Source: Subdoligranulum variabile
Lineage (GTDB): Bacteria; Bacillota; Clostridia; Oscillospirales; Ruminococcaceae
Assembly (NCBI RefSeq): GCF_025152575.1
Contig: NZ_CP102293.1
Span: 2,976,001-3,040,000 of the forward strand
Direction of reading: 5' to 3'
Length of the DNA stretch: 64,000 bases
In this document: in pieces, positions 32,101 through 40,062 of the stretch
Position numbering within the stretch: the stretch's first letter is position 1
Layout of the letters: each line of letters starts with the position of its first letter
Translations under genes and position numbers: made by a program
Notes under the pieces: generated by a model
Told to the model about the DNA's origin: nothing
The model's database searches: none
Seen by the model: the letters and a program-made list of their open reading frames with translations, nothing else

Positions 32101-34485
32101 TTATGGACAGGTATTACTCCAGAAGGCCGAAAGCTCGCTGCGCAGCGGCTCTGTGCCGTTTACAAGGCGCAGATGATCCCAATGCGGAGGCATCAGGCGC
32201 CGATTTTCAGGAGATGCAAAACGGTCATCGATCAAAAGGACAACGCCCTTGTCCTGCGGCGTGCGGATCACCCGTCCGGCGGCTTGCAATACCTTGTTCA
32301 TACCGGGGTATCGGTAGGCGTAGTCGAAACCGGAGCCGCAAGTCTCCTCAAAGTGCTGGCGAAGCTGTTCCTGCCGGGGACCGACCTGCGGTAGTCCCGG
32401 GCCGACAATGGCAACACCGATCAAGCGGTCCCCTGTCAGATCCACTCCCTCCCCGAACACGCCGCCCAGAACGGCAAAACCGATTTGTGTCTGCGGTGGA
32501 TTGGGCTTGAAATGGGAAAGAAATACCGTACGCTGCGCTTCGTCCATGCTGCTTTGCTGACAGAGTGTGGAAAAATTGGGATAGCGTGCAGAAAAATCTT
32601 CCAGAACCGACTGCAGATAACTGTAACTGGGAAAGAAAGCTAAATAGTTACCGGTCCTGGCACCGGCAAGGCAGGCAATCAAATCGGAAACCTGGGGAAT
32701 ACTGGCGCTTCGGTCTTTGTATCGTGTACTGACATGGCGGGCGCACCAAAGGCCAAGGTTCCGGGCGGGAAAAGGACTGCGCAGAGCAACGGCGCGTGCC
32801 TCGGGCAAGCCGCACAAATCCTTGTAGTAGTTTGCGGGGGCCAGTGTGGCGCTGAACAGAACAGCGGCGCGGCCTTTGGAGAAGTCATTAGCCAGAAAAG
32901 CGCTGGGATCCAGGCAGAGCATCGCGGCGCGGACCTCGCTGCCGTGGGATGCAATCTGCAGCACGAAATGATCGTCAAAGGTGTCGGAAATGCGCAGCCA
33001 GGCGCGTACATCAAAGTAAAGCTGCAGCAGTGCGTCGTGTGTTTCACTGGGGTCCCGGTGCTCATCCAGCCAGTTCTCCAAGGGCTCACATAGTTTCAGC
33101 AAGGCGCGATCCAAAAGTTCCGCGCGTTCTTTCACAAAAAACGTTTTGCCGGACCGGGAATCTGACGATTCCTCCTCACAGCGATGCCGCCAGGAAATAA
33201 AGATCTGGTTGACTTTGTTCAAGGCGTTTTTCAGGCTGCTCTTTCCGGATCCCAAACATTTCTTGGCATCCCAAAAACTGCTTTTACACAGAGAGGCGCT
33301 GTGCATCTCCCGTGCGCGGGAGGGAAGATTGTGGGCCTCGTCTATCAGAAAAAGATAATCGCCGCGGCTCTCAAAAAAACGTGCCAGATGAACCACCGGA
33401 TCAAACAGGTAATTGTAATCACCGATCACTACATCGCTCCAAAGGCTCAGATCCAGACCCAATTCAAAGGGGCAAACTTCGTACTGGTGTGCAAGGTGCT
33501 GCAACCCCTCCGCTGTCAGCGAAGGGGTATCCAACGCGTTCCAGAGGGCGTTTTTGATGCGGTCATAATATCCTTTGGCATAAGGACAGGCATCCGGCGT
33601 GCATTCCCGCGTTTCCTGAAGACAGATCTTGTCCTTGGCTGTCAGCGTGACACTGCGCAGAGAGAGATCGGCATCGTGACTCCGAAGAATGGCAAGGGCT
33701 GTCTCCGCTGCCGTACGGGTGGTCCCACGTGCTGTCAGATAAAAAATGGGCCCACCCTTTTCCAGTGCTTTCAGGGCGGGGAAGAGGACACTCATGGTTT
33801 TCCCGATGCCGGTGGGCGCCTGGCACAGCAGTTGGCCGCCGTCCCGGCAAGTCCCATAGACGGCTTTGATCAGGGCACGCTGCCCTGCGCGGTATTCCGG
33901 AAACGGAAAGGTGAGACGGCGCAGGCCTTCCTGACGATCATCACGCCATTGCGCGGCCCGTTTGGCCCACGGAGCATATTGTGTCAGCAAGTCCTGCACA
34001 AAGAATTCCAGCGTATCTGTGGTGTATTCCTTGACGAAGTAAAAGGTTTGCTCTTCATCGACCTGATAGTAGGTGAGCCGCACCCTTATCAGGGAAAGCT
34101 GGTGCTGGCGGGCATAGATAGCGGCGTAAATTTTGGCTTGTGCCCAATGTTCGCGAGATTGTTCTCCCGTAATTTGATCGGAAGGCAAGGCCGTGGTTTT
34201 GATTTCGTCCACTGTTGTGACACCGTCTGTGCCGGTAAAAATACCGTCGGCACGGCCCTCCAAGGTATATTCTATGTCGCAACAGCCATACTCTTGGGTA
34301 AGGGGTACTTCTGCCGCGTAGTCAGGAAAATCCTTGACGGCAGCTTTCTGCAGTTTGCGGTGCAGGCGTGCCCCTTCGTTGGCACGGTCAAAGCCTGTAA
34401 AGCGGCTGTCGATGCTGCCGGTACGCAATAAAAATTCCACCAGCTGCCGGATTGGCAGGGTGAGTGCCAGGGATTCCGGCTGCAT
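32101..34485 (-). CDS. PD-(D/E)XK nuclease fused to XPD/DinG-like helicase
   Basis: A 794-residue two-part protein. Residues 1 to about 180 look like a PD-(D/E)XK nuclease of the Cas4/RecB type: GRADG with Asp80, then TVDEIKTT with Glu94 and Lys96. The rest is a superfamily 2 5'-3' helicase: Walker A APTGIGKT (223-230), DEAH at 382-385, QAAGRVIRTPQDKG as motif VI. Four Cys between motifs I and II (288, 295, 300, 338) fit the iron-sulfur cluster of XPD and DinG. The ATG at 34485 has AAAGGAG in front. The uracil-DNA glycosylase gene lies 22 bases upstream on the same strand, so a role in DNA repair is likely. Confidence 0.85.
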   Translation of the reverse strand: MQPESLALTLPIRQLVEFLLRTGSIDSRFTGFDRANEGARLHRKLQKAAVKDFPDYAAEVPLTQEYGCCDIEYTLEGRADGIFTGTDGVTTVDEIKTTALPSDQITGEQSREHWAQAKIYAAIYARQHQLSLIRVRLTYYQVDEEQTFYFVKEYTTDTLEFFVQDLLTQYAPWAKRAAQWRDDRQEGLRRLTFPFPEYRAGQRALIKAVYGTCRDGGQLLCQAPTGIGKTMSVLFPALKALEKGGPIFYLTARGTTRTAAETALAILRSHDADLSLRSVTLTAKDKICLQETRECTPDACPYAKGYYDRIKNALWNALDTPSLTAEGLQHLAHQYEVCPFELGLDLSLWSDVVIGDYNYLFDPVVHLARFFESRGDYLFLIDEAHNLPSRAREMHSASLCKSSFWDAKKCLGSGKSSLKNALNKVNQIFISWRHRCEEESSDSRSGKTFFVKERAELLDRALLKLCEPLENWLDEHRDPSETHDALLQLYFDVRAWLRISDTFDDHFVLQIASHGSEVRAAMLCLDPSAFLANDFSKGRAAVLFSATLAPANYYKDLCGLPEARAVALRSPFPARNLGLWCARHVSTRYKDRSASIPQVSDLIACLAGARTGNYLAFFPSYSYLQSVLEDFSARYPNFSTLCQQSSMDEAQRTVFLSHFKPNPPQTQIGFAVLGGVFGEGVDLTGDRLIGVAIVGPGLPQVGPRQEQLRQHFEETCGSGFDYAYRYPGMNKVLQAAGRVIRTPQDKGVVLLIDDRFASPENRRLMPPHWDHLRLVNGTEPLRSELSAFWSNTCP

Positions 34486-34507
34486 GGCGGTCAACTCCTT
34501 TATCTGA

Positions 34508-35074
34508 TCAATATGTGTGTTCACAAACCTGAGCGATTTTTTCGCGCAATGCCACAAAATCACCAAAGACGGCGGGTTTGTTTACGGGGTAGCGCAGAAG
34601 GGCTGCGGGGTGGTAGGTGGCCATAAACAGCGTGCCGTGTTTGTCAAAGAATTTCCCGTGATCACGGGTGACAGAAAAACCTGGTTCGATAAGCTGTTGG
34701 GCTGCAATGCGGCCCAGGCAGACGATAATCTTGGGGCGAAGCAGCTGAAACTGCTGCCGAAGCCAGGGGAGACAGGCTGCGGACTCCTCCGGCAAGGGAT
34801 CGCGGTTCTGCGGAGGCCGACATTTGACAATATTTGCAATGTAGACATTTTTCTCTCGGTTCAGGTCAACAGCCTCCAGGTAATGGTCCAGCAACTGGCC
34901 GCTGCGTCCCACAAAAGGTTGCCCCTGCGCGTCTTCGTTGGCGCCAGGACCTTCGCCGACAAAGAGGACTTCGGCGTTGGGGACTCCCTGCCCGAACACT
35001 ACATGGGTGCGGGATTCGCACAGACCGCACCGGCGGCATGCCAGACATTCCTGTTGTAACGTTTGTAGATCCAT
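34508..35074 (-). CDS. Uracil-DNA glycosylase, family 4
   Basis: A 188-residue iron-sulfur uracil-DNA glycosylase that removes uracil from DNA at the start of base-excision repair. Family 4 marks: Cys13 and Cys16 in CLACRRC, the water-activating loop GEGPGANEDAQGQPFVGRSG, NIVKCRPPQNRDP with a third Cys, SAACLPWL with the fourth, and the substrate-binding ATYHPAALLR. The start at 35074 (AAGAGGTG upstream) is taken over 35119, since the family N-terminus begins with MDLQTLQQEC. It is divergent from the PlsY-like gene and heads a two-gene unit with the nuclease-helicase. Confidence 0.93.
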   Translation of the reverse strand: MDLQTLQQECLACRRCGLCESRTHVVFGQGVPNAEVLFVGEGPGANEDAQGQPFVGRSGQLLDHYLEAVDLNREKNVYIANIVKCRPPQNRDPLPEESAACLPWLRQQFQLLRPKIIVCLGRIAAQQLIEPGFSVTRDHGKFFDKHGTLFMATYHPAALLRYPVNKPAVFGDFVALREKIAQVCEHTY

Positions 35075-35117
35075 GCGAAAACACCTCTTGTAATTGAATG
35101 GTTGGGAGGGAAAAGCC

Positions 35118-35735
35118 ATGCCCGTGGAACAAGGCTACTTGTTAAAAGTGTTGTGCCTGCTGGCGGGGTATGCCTTTGGATGCTTCCTGACAGCAGAAAT
35201 TGTCGCGCGGTGCCTCGCCGGTGTAGCTGTGCGATCTGTCGGAAACGGAGAACCCAATGTAGAGAATATCGCAAGACGTCTCGGCAAGGCAGCCGGATTG
35301 GCTGTTGTGGCCGGCGACATCCTGAAAACCGTACTGGCCTGCTGGTTTTGTTATCGATTGGCTGCACCCGAACTGGAACACGTTGCGGTACTGTATGGAG
35401 GAGTGGGTGCTGTCCTGGGTCATGCCTTCCCGGTCTGGCGACGGGGACGAGGCGGCTATGCCGCCCTGGTGGCAGCCACCTGGTTGGTAGTCTATCTTCC
35501 CATTACCGGGGCCCTGTGCTGTCTTGCCGGGGCTGTGGCAACAATCGGGACCAAAAGGTGGGTTTGGGGAAGTGTGCTTGCGGCACTCTTGGCGATTCCG
35601 GTGGCCTTTTTGCAGTTTGGTGCGCAAAGCGGCAGCGGAGCGGTAGCTGTGTTGTTTGTTTTGCTTTGGCAATGCCGTACAGAAATCTTTCCTTTCGGCG
35701 CGGGCGGAACGAGGAGCTGCCGTAAAAAGGACTGA
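35118..35735 (+). CDS. PlsY-like membrane protein, divergent
   Basis: A 205-residue hydrophobic protein with about five or six membrane helices. It lines up with PlsY, the acyl-phosphate:glycerol-3-phosphate acyltransferase: RSVGNGEPNVENIARRLGKAAG (residues 39-60) stands where PlsY has R..GSGNxGATN..R..GKKAG, GDILK follows, and VLGHAFPVWRRGRGGYA (99-115) stands for the GHxFPvf.gFkGGKGVA loop. The catalytic loops are altered (GATN to PNVEN; KGGKG to RGGYA), so activity or substrate may differ. GGGAGG precedes the ATG. No plsX is next to it. Confidence 0.65.
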   Translation: MPVEQGYLLKVLCLLAGYAFGCFLTAEIVARCLAGVAVRSVGNGEPNVENIARRLGKAAGLAVVAGDILKTVLACWFCYRLAAPELEHVAVLYGGVGAVLGHAFPVWRRGRGGYAALVAATWLVVYLPITGALCCLAGAVATIGTKRWVWGSVLAALLAIPVAFLQFGAQSGSGAVAVLFVLLWQCRTEIFPFGAGGTRSCRKKD

Positions 35736-35844
35736 TATCATCATACCACCGGCAGAATAATATTGCAATCCGAAAAGAAAAACAACGTAGCAAAATAGAA
35801 AATAAAAAAACTTCAAAAAAACCGAAAAAAATTGAAAAAAATCC

Positions 35845-35873
35845 TTGACAGTTGGCACATGTTTGGCTATAAT
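35845..35873 (+). promoter_or_regulatory. Consensus promoter of the tRNA cluster
   Basis: TTGACA at 35845-35850 and TATAAT at 35868-35873, exactly 17 bases apart, 43 bases before tRNA-Asp. The DNA upstream (35760-35843) is very A-rich, UP-element-like. Nothing else is seen in 35736-35915. Confidence 0.93.
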
Positions 35874-35915
35874 AATTGACGTTGCAGCCGCCACGGCGGA
35901 CAACAAGCTGGGTAT

Positions 35916-35992
35916 GGCCCGGTAGTTCAGTTGGTTAGAACGCTAGCCTGTCACGCTAGAGGTCGTCAGTTCGAGCCTGATTCGGGTCGCCA
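35916..35992 (+). tRNA. tRNA-Asp (GTC)
   Basis: A 77-base cloverleaf: acceptor GGCCCGG/TCGGGTC (two G-T pairs), anticodon loop with GTC (CCTGTCACG), T-loop TTCGAGC, encoded CCA. Confidence 0.97.
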
Positions 35993-35995
35993 TTT

Positions 35996-36071
<76 letters not shown>

Positions 36072-36076
36072 GCGCG

Positions 36077-36111
36077 ACGCCCACAGCGCTATATTGCACT
36101 GTGGGCGTTTT
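36077..36111 (+). terminator. Hairpin terminator between tRNA-Thr and tRNA-Trp
   Basis: ACGCCCACAG (36077-36086) pairs with CTGTGGGCGT (36099-36108), followed by a short T-run. It may weaken expression of tRNA-Trp from the cluster promoter. Confidence 0.75.
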
Positions 36112-36115
36112 ATAT

Positions 36116-36191
36116 AGGGGCATAGCTCAGTTGGTAGAGCAGCGGTCTCCAAAACCGCGTGCCGAGGGTTCGAATCCTTCTACCCCTGCCA
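36116..36191 (+). tRNA. tRNA-Trp (CCA)
   Basis: A 76-base cloverleaf: anticodon loop CTCCAAA (CCA), T-loop TTCGAAT, encoded CCA. The acceptor stem AGGGGCA/TACCCCT has a C6-A67 mismatch; all other pairs form. Confidence 0.95.
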
Positions 36192-36192
36192 A

Positions 36193-36221
36193 AAAGACCT
36201 GTCATCCGACAGGTCTTTTTT
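36193..36221 (+). terminator. Terminator of the tRNA cluster
   Basis: AAAGACCTGTC (36193-36203) pairs with GACAGGTCTTT (36208-36218), 4-base loop, T-run. Confidence 0.95.
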
Positions 36222-36246
36222 GTTATAAAATCAAGTCTTCCGGCTC

Positions 36247-36274
36247 TTGTTTTTTGCCCGAGCTGTGCTATAAT
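36247..36274 (+). promoter_or_regulatory. Promoter of the MATE gene
   Basis: TTGTTT at 36247-36252, extended -10 TGcTATAAT (hexamer 36269-36274), 16 bases apart. Confidence 0.75.
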
Positions 36275-36316
36275 ACCAGACGCAAAATCTGAATACATAG
36301 CAGGGGAATAAAGAGT

Positions 36317-37711
36317 ATGACAAAGGATCTGACAAGCGGAAGTCCGCTGAAAGTGATATTGCTGTTTACACTGCCGCTTACACTGGGCAACCTGTTCCAG
36401 CAATTCTATGCGTTGGCGGATACCATCATTGTGGGGCATTATTGTGGTGTCAGTGCGTTGGCTTCCGTAGGCTCAACAAGTTCCATCAATTATTTGATTC
36501 TGGGATTTGTGATTGGTGTGTGTAATGGCTTCGCTATTCCTATAGCTCAGCTTTTCGGTGCGCGGGATTACCATGATCTGCGGCGCCATGTAGCCAATGC
36601 GGCATGGTTGTGTATGGCAGGCAGCGTTGTGCTTACGGTGTGCACCGTGAGCCTGACGCGACCTCTGCTGACGTTGATGCAGACACCGGAGGATATTCTC
36701 GATGGTGCTGCCCTTTACATCGGCTGGATTTTTGCGGGAATTCCTTTTATTTTCCTGTACAATATGGTGGCCGGTATCATGCGTGCTTTGGGGGATAGCA
36801 AAACGCCGCTGTATTTCCTAATTCTCACCAGTGCCATGAACATCATTCTTGATTTGGTGTTTGTAATTCCTCTTCATATGGGAATCTTCGGCGCTGCCTT
36901 GGCGACGGATATTTCTCAAGCTGTTTCCGGGATATTGAGTTTTGTATATCTGTGCTGGAAGTTTGAAGTGCTGCGCATGGAAAAGGGTGAGGCGCGCCTG
37001 AATCAGCGTGCCTGTATCCGGCTTCTGGGAATCGGATTGCCCATGGGGCTACAGTGCAGCATTACGGCCATCGGCAGCGTCATTGCGCAATGGGCGGTCA
37101 ATGTGCTGGGGAGCACAGCGGTAGCCGCTGTCACAGCAGCCAGTAAGACCATGAATCTGCTGACAGCTCCCCTTGAAAGCATTGGCACGGCCATGGCGAC
37201 CTACGCAGGACAGAATCTGGGGGCAGCACGGATGGACCGCGTGCGCAAAGGTGTTCACAGTGCGCTGCTGATTGCCACTGTTTATGCGGTTGTTTCGTTG
37301 ATTCTGCTGCATTTCGGCGACGTAGCGGTGATGGGACTGTTCCTGGATACATCCACCGAGATTGAGATTGTCCGCATGGGGCAGGAATACCTTTTCTGGA
37401 ACAGCGTCTTTTTCATTCCGTTGGGGGCACTGATTGTCTGGCGGTATACCATCCAGGGGCTGGGATTCTCTTCGCTGGCCATGCTGGCCGGCGTGGCCGA
37501 AATGGCTGCACGCACGGCGGTGGCCATCCTTCTGGTGCCGGTTCTGGGGTATTTCGGCGCAGAATTGGCCAACCCGGCGGCCTGGGTGGCAGCTTGTCTG
37601 TTCCTGTATCCGGCTTACATCTGGACGTGTCGCCAGCTGGATAACCGACTGTTGGCAGCAAGACTGCACATGCAGAACCGGACGGCCGTGTCGGAAGATT
37701 TTATTGTATAA
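36317..37711 (+). CDS. MATE-family efflux transporter
   Basis: A 464-residue multidrug/sodium antiporter-type protein with 12 membrane helices in two MatE repeats. The first repeat opens with ILLFTLPLTLGNLFQQFYALADTIIVG and the second with IRLLGIGLPMGLQCSITAIGSVIAQ. It belongs to the large group of Clostridia MATE proteins (NorM/DinF-like). It has its own promoter and is followed by lysA with a separate promoter, so it is probably a single-gene unit. Substrate not predictable. Confidence 0.9.
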   Translation: MTKDLTSGSPLKVILLFTLPLTLGNLFQQFYALADTIIVGHYCGVSALASVGSTSSINYLILGFVIGVCNGFAIPIAQLFGARDYHDLRRHVANAAWLCMAGSVVLTVCTVSLTRPLLTLMQTPEDILDGAALYIGWIFAGIPFIFLYNMVAGIMRALGDSKTPLYFLILTSAMNIILDLVFVIPLHMGIFGAALATDISQAVSGILSFVYLCWKFEVLRMEKGEARLNQRACIRLLGIGLPMGLQCSITAIGSVIAQWAVNVLGSTAVAAVTAASKTMNLLTAPLESIGTAMATYAGQNLGAARMDRVRKGVHSALLIATVYAVVSLILLHFGDVAVMGLFLDTSTEIEIVRMGQEYLFWNSVFFIPLGALIVWRYTIQGLGFSSLAMLAGVAEMAARTAVAILLVPVLGYFGAELANPAAWVAACLFLYPAYIWTCRQLDNRLLAARLHMQNRTAVSEDFIV

Positions 37712-37735
37712 TGATGTATAAATTTGCGCAGGCTC

Positions 37736-37764
37736 TTGCCGAATTTTCAAAAACGGTTTATAAT
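37736..37764 (+). promoter_or_regulatory. Promoter of lysA
   Basis: TTGCCG at 37736-37741 and TATAAT at 37759-37764 are 17 bases apart; no L-box (lysine riboswitch) fits in the 47-base leader. Confidence 0.78.
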
Positions 37765-37811
37765 AGCAGCATTCATAATCCAAGACAGGGAAAGTCGGAA
37801 AGGAAATAAAA

Positions 37812-39077
37812 ATGACGCAGAAATTGCCGTTTGTGACGCTGGAGCAGGCCCAGGCAATCATTGCTGATGTGCCGACGCCGTTCCATCTGTATGATGAAAA
37901 AGGGATTCGGGAAAATGCGCGCCGCGTCAACGCAGCGTTTGCCTGGAACAAGGGATTTAAGGAATATTTTGCTGTTAAAGCTACGCCCAATCCCTACATC
38001 CTCAAAATCCTGCAGGAGGAAGGCTGCGGCGTGGATTGCTCCAGCTATACCGAGCTGCTGATGAGTGAGGCCTGTGGCTTTACGGGGAGCGATATCATGT
38101 TTTCCTCCAACGATACCCCGGTGCAGGATATGCAGAAAGCCTATGAACTGGGTGCCTACATCAATTTGGATGATCTGACCCACGTGGAGTTTTTGCAGCA
38201 GGTGGCAGGCATTCCCAAAACGATCTGCTGCCGCTATAACCCGGGTGGCGTCTTTGACCTGGGAAATGGCATCATGGATAACCCCGGAGACGCCAAGTAC
38301 GGTATGAGCGAGGACCAGATGGCACAAGCCTACACCAAGCTGATGGCTCTGGGAGCGGAAGAGTTCGGCATCCATGCGTTCCTTGCCAGCAATACGGTCA
38401 CTGATGAATATTATCCGAAGCTGGCAGGCATTCTGTTCCGGCTTGCGGTGCGTCTGCATGAACGTACCGGGGCCAAAATCAAATTTATCAATCTCTCGGG
38501 TGGTGTTGGTATTGCCTACCGCCCGGAACAGCGCAGCAATGACATTGCCAAGATCGGCGAGGGCGTGCGCAAACAGTACGAGGAAATTCTCGTGCCGGCA
38601 GGACTTGGTGACGTGGCACTTTTCACCGAGATGGGGCGCTATATGCTGGCGCCTTACGGCGGTCTTGTGACCACGGTTCTGCACGAGAAGCATATCTATA
38701 AAGAGTATATCGGTGTTGATGCCTGTGCGGCCAACCTGATGCGGCCGGCCATGTATGGTGCGTACCATCATATCACGGTGCTGGGCAAGGAAAGCAAACC
38801 TTGCGACCATAAGTATGACATTACCGGTGGTCTGTGCGAGAACAACGATAAATTTGCCATCGACCGCATGCTGCCGAAGATCGACAAGGGGGATGTACTG
38901 TTTATCCATGATACGGGCGCCCATGGATTCTCGATGGGATACAACTATAATGGAAAACTACGCAGTGCGGAAGTTCTGCTCAAAGAGGACGGATCCCATC
39001 AGCTGATTCGTCGCGCGGAAACGCCGGAGGATTATTTCGCAACCTTTGATTTTACGCCGTTTTTCAAAAAATCATAA
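37812..39077 (+). CDS. lysA: Diaminopimelate decarboxylase
   Basis: PLP enzyme that makes lysine from meso-diaminopimelate, the last step of lysine synthesis. It has the alanine-racemase-type barrel: the PLP lysine is Lys56 in EYFAVKATPNPY, and the Cys-containing substrate loop appears as GGLCENNDKFA. Length is 421 residues. The loop that in most relatives reads H(V/I)GS is GIHAFLASNTV here, with Phe where the PLP-stacking His is expected; this variant also occurs in other Clostridia as far as I recall. AGGAAA precedes the ATG. The terminator after it is split by an IS copy. Confidence 0.9.
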   Translation: MTQKLPFVTLEQAQAIIADVPTPFHLYDEKGIRENARRVNAAFAWNKGFKEYFAVKATPNPYILKILQEEGCGVDCSSYTELLMSEACGFTGSDIMFSSNDTPVQDMQKAYELGAYINLDDLTHVEFLQQVAGIPKTICCRYNPGGVFDLGNGIMDNPGDAKYGMSEDQMAQAYTKLMALGAEEFGIHAFLASNTVTDEYYPKLAGILFRLAVRLHERTGAKIKFINLSGGVGIAYRPEQRSNDIAKIGEGVRKQYEEILVPAGLGDVALFTEMGRYMLAPYGGLVTTVLHEKHIYKEYIGVDACAANLMRPAMYGAYHHITVLGKESKPCDHKYDITGGLCENNDKFAIDRMLPKIDKGDVLFIHDTGAHGFSMGYNYNGKLRSAEVLLKEDGSHQLIRRAETPEDYFATFDFTPFFKKS

Positions 39078-39097
39078 GTAAAAAGCCTTCCTGCAAC

Positions 39098-40030
39098 TGA
39101 ACCGCCCCAAATTGTGCAGACAGTACAAAAAAGCCCCCCGGTGCAGGAATATTCAGTTTTAGCAGGAGTGGCGCAGCGTCATCGGCGCCACTCCTGTTTT
39201 GCTTTGGATATAACGGTCAATCATCTCATTGGCTTCTGAAAAGGTGGCTGGTCTGTGGCGGTAGATGCACTCTGTTTTGAGGATAGAGAAGAAATTTTCC
39301 GCCATTGCGTTGTCATATGGGTTCCCATGTCTTGACATCGAAGGCGTAATGCCGTATTGTTGAGTCAGCTCAAAATATGCTTGTGAGGCGTACTGAGCAC
39401 CTTGGTCACTGTGGAGGTGGAGCTCCGCAGTGACCTTCTTTTTTTCTCTGCGTATTGCCTGGCGGATCGTGTCCAACACCAAATTCACGCTTTGCTCCGT
39501 CCCGGTTTTGTAGGCTACGATGCTGTTGTCATACAGGTCCCGAATCATGAACAGGTACAATACACCTTGCTTGGTTTGAATATAAGAAATGTCAGTTACC
39601 CATTTGTAGTTTGGCCTTTCGGCATGAAAATCTCGGTTGAGAAGATTTTCATATTTGTGCAGCTGCTGTCCCATCTTCTGCGGCGGCGAATCTCGGCCAG
39701 CAAGCCATATTTTTTCATGACACGCAGAATTGTCTTGGGATTGTGGTAAATTCCTTTGCTGCCTTTCAGGCGTGGAAAAATTCCGGCTTTCAGTTTTGCT
39801 TGTTTGCGGTTATACCGATTGATCCAATTCTTGATTTGCGATTTGCTCAATCCCAACTGATCTGCTATCTCTTGCCGTGTTGCACACCTTTGCCGCATAC
39901 TTAGGATTTCTTCTTCCAACTCCTGAATATGTGCGTATTTCCTTCATGACATACGAACACCCCCTGTATAGGTTTATTTTCCTATGCAGGGGGCGTTTTG
40001 TCTATTGTCCGTTTTTACCGGTTCGGTTTA
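39098..40030 (-). mobile_element. Degenerate IS3-family element
   Basis: The ends are TGAACCG (39098) and, inverted, TAAACCG (ending 40030), with weaker similarity continuing inward, including C-rich GCCCCCC/GCCCCCT blocks. Inside is a decayed IS3-type transposase on the minus strand. At about 933 bases it is shorter than full IS3 elements (1.2-1.5 kb), in line with internal deletions. The right end holds its own hairpin (39961-40003, arms CCCCCTGTATAGG and CCTATGCAGGGGG, T-run) that could stop read-through. Exact ends and a target duplication are uncertain; AAC occurs at both sides. Confidence 0.75.
39159..39919 (-). pseudogene. IS3-family transposase, frameshifted and deleted
   Basis: Two overlapping frames carry pieces of OrfA and OrfB. 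The first (39919-39596) begins with the OrfA helix-turn-helix (ATRQEIADQLGLSKSQIKNW), then jumps to the HTH_21 part of OrfB (HNPKTILRVMKKYGLLAEIRRRR); the stretch between is missing. The frame then shifts near 39670, and the integrase core continues in 39674-39159 with NYKWVTDISYI (first Asp), HSDQGAQYAS (second Asp) and NAMAENFFSILKTE (Glu of DDE). Near the end the usual 'YNHERIQ' block is shortened to YIQSKTGVAP. The catalytic triad survives but the protein cannot be made whole. Confidence 0.88.
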
Positions 40031-40062
40031 ACTGCGGGAAGGCTTTTTGCTTGTATATGCAC

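Larger units (their letters stand above)
39080..40048. terminator. lysA terminator hairpin split by an IS copy
   Basis: AAAAAGCCTTCCTGCA at 39080-39095, three bases after the lysA stop, pairs over all 16 positions (one G-T) with TGCGGGAAGGCTTTTT at 40033-40048. Without the IS between them these would form an ordinary hairpin with a T-tract. The two arms now lie 937 bases apart. Confidence 0.75.

Noticed and set aside
33184..34431. 415-codon plus-strand frame inside the nuclease-helicase gene
   Set aside because: The minus-strand gene has clear helicase motifs and an RBS; the plus frame shows no family pattern.
37765..37811. Lysine riboswitch (L box) before lysA
   Set aside because: Only about 47 bases separate the -10 from the start codon, far too few for an L box.
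39402..39749. 115-codon plus-strand frame inside the IS copy
   Set aside because: It is opposite the transposase integrase core and has no RBS or domain.
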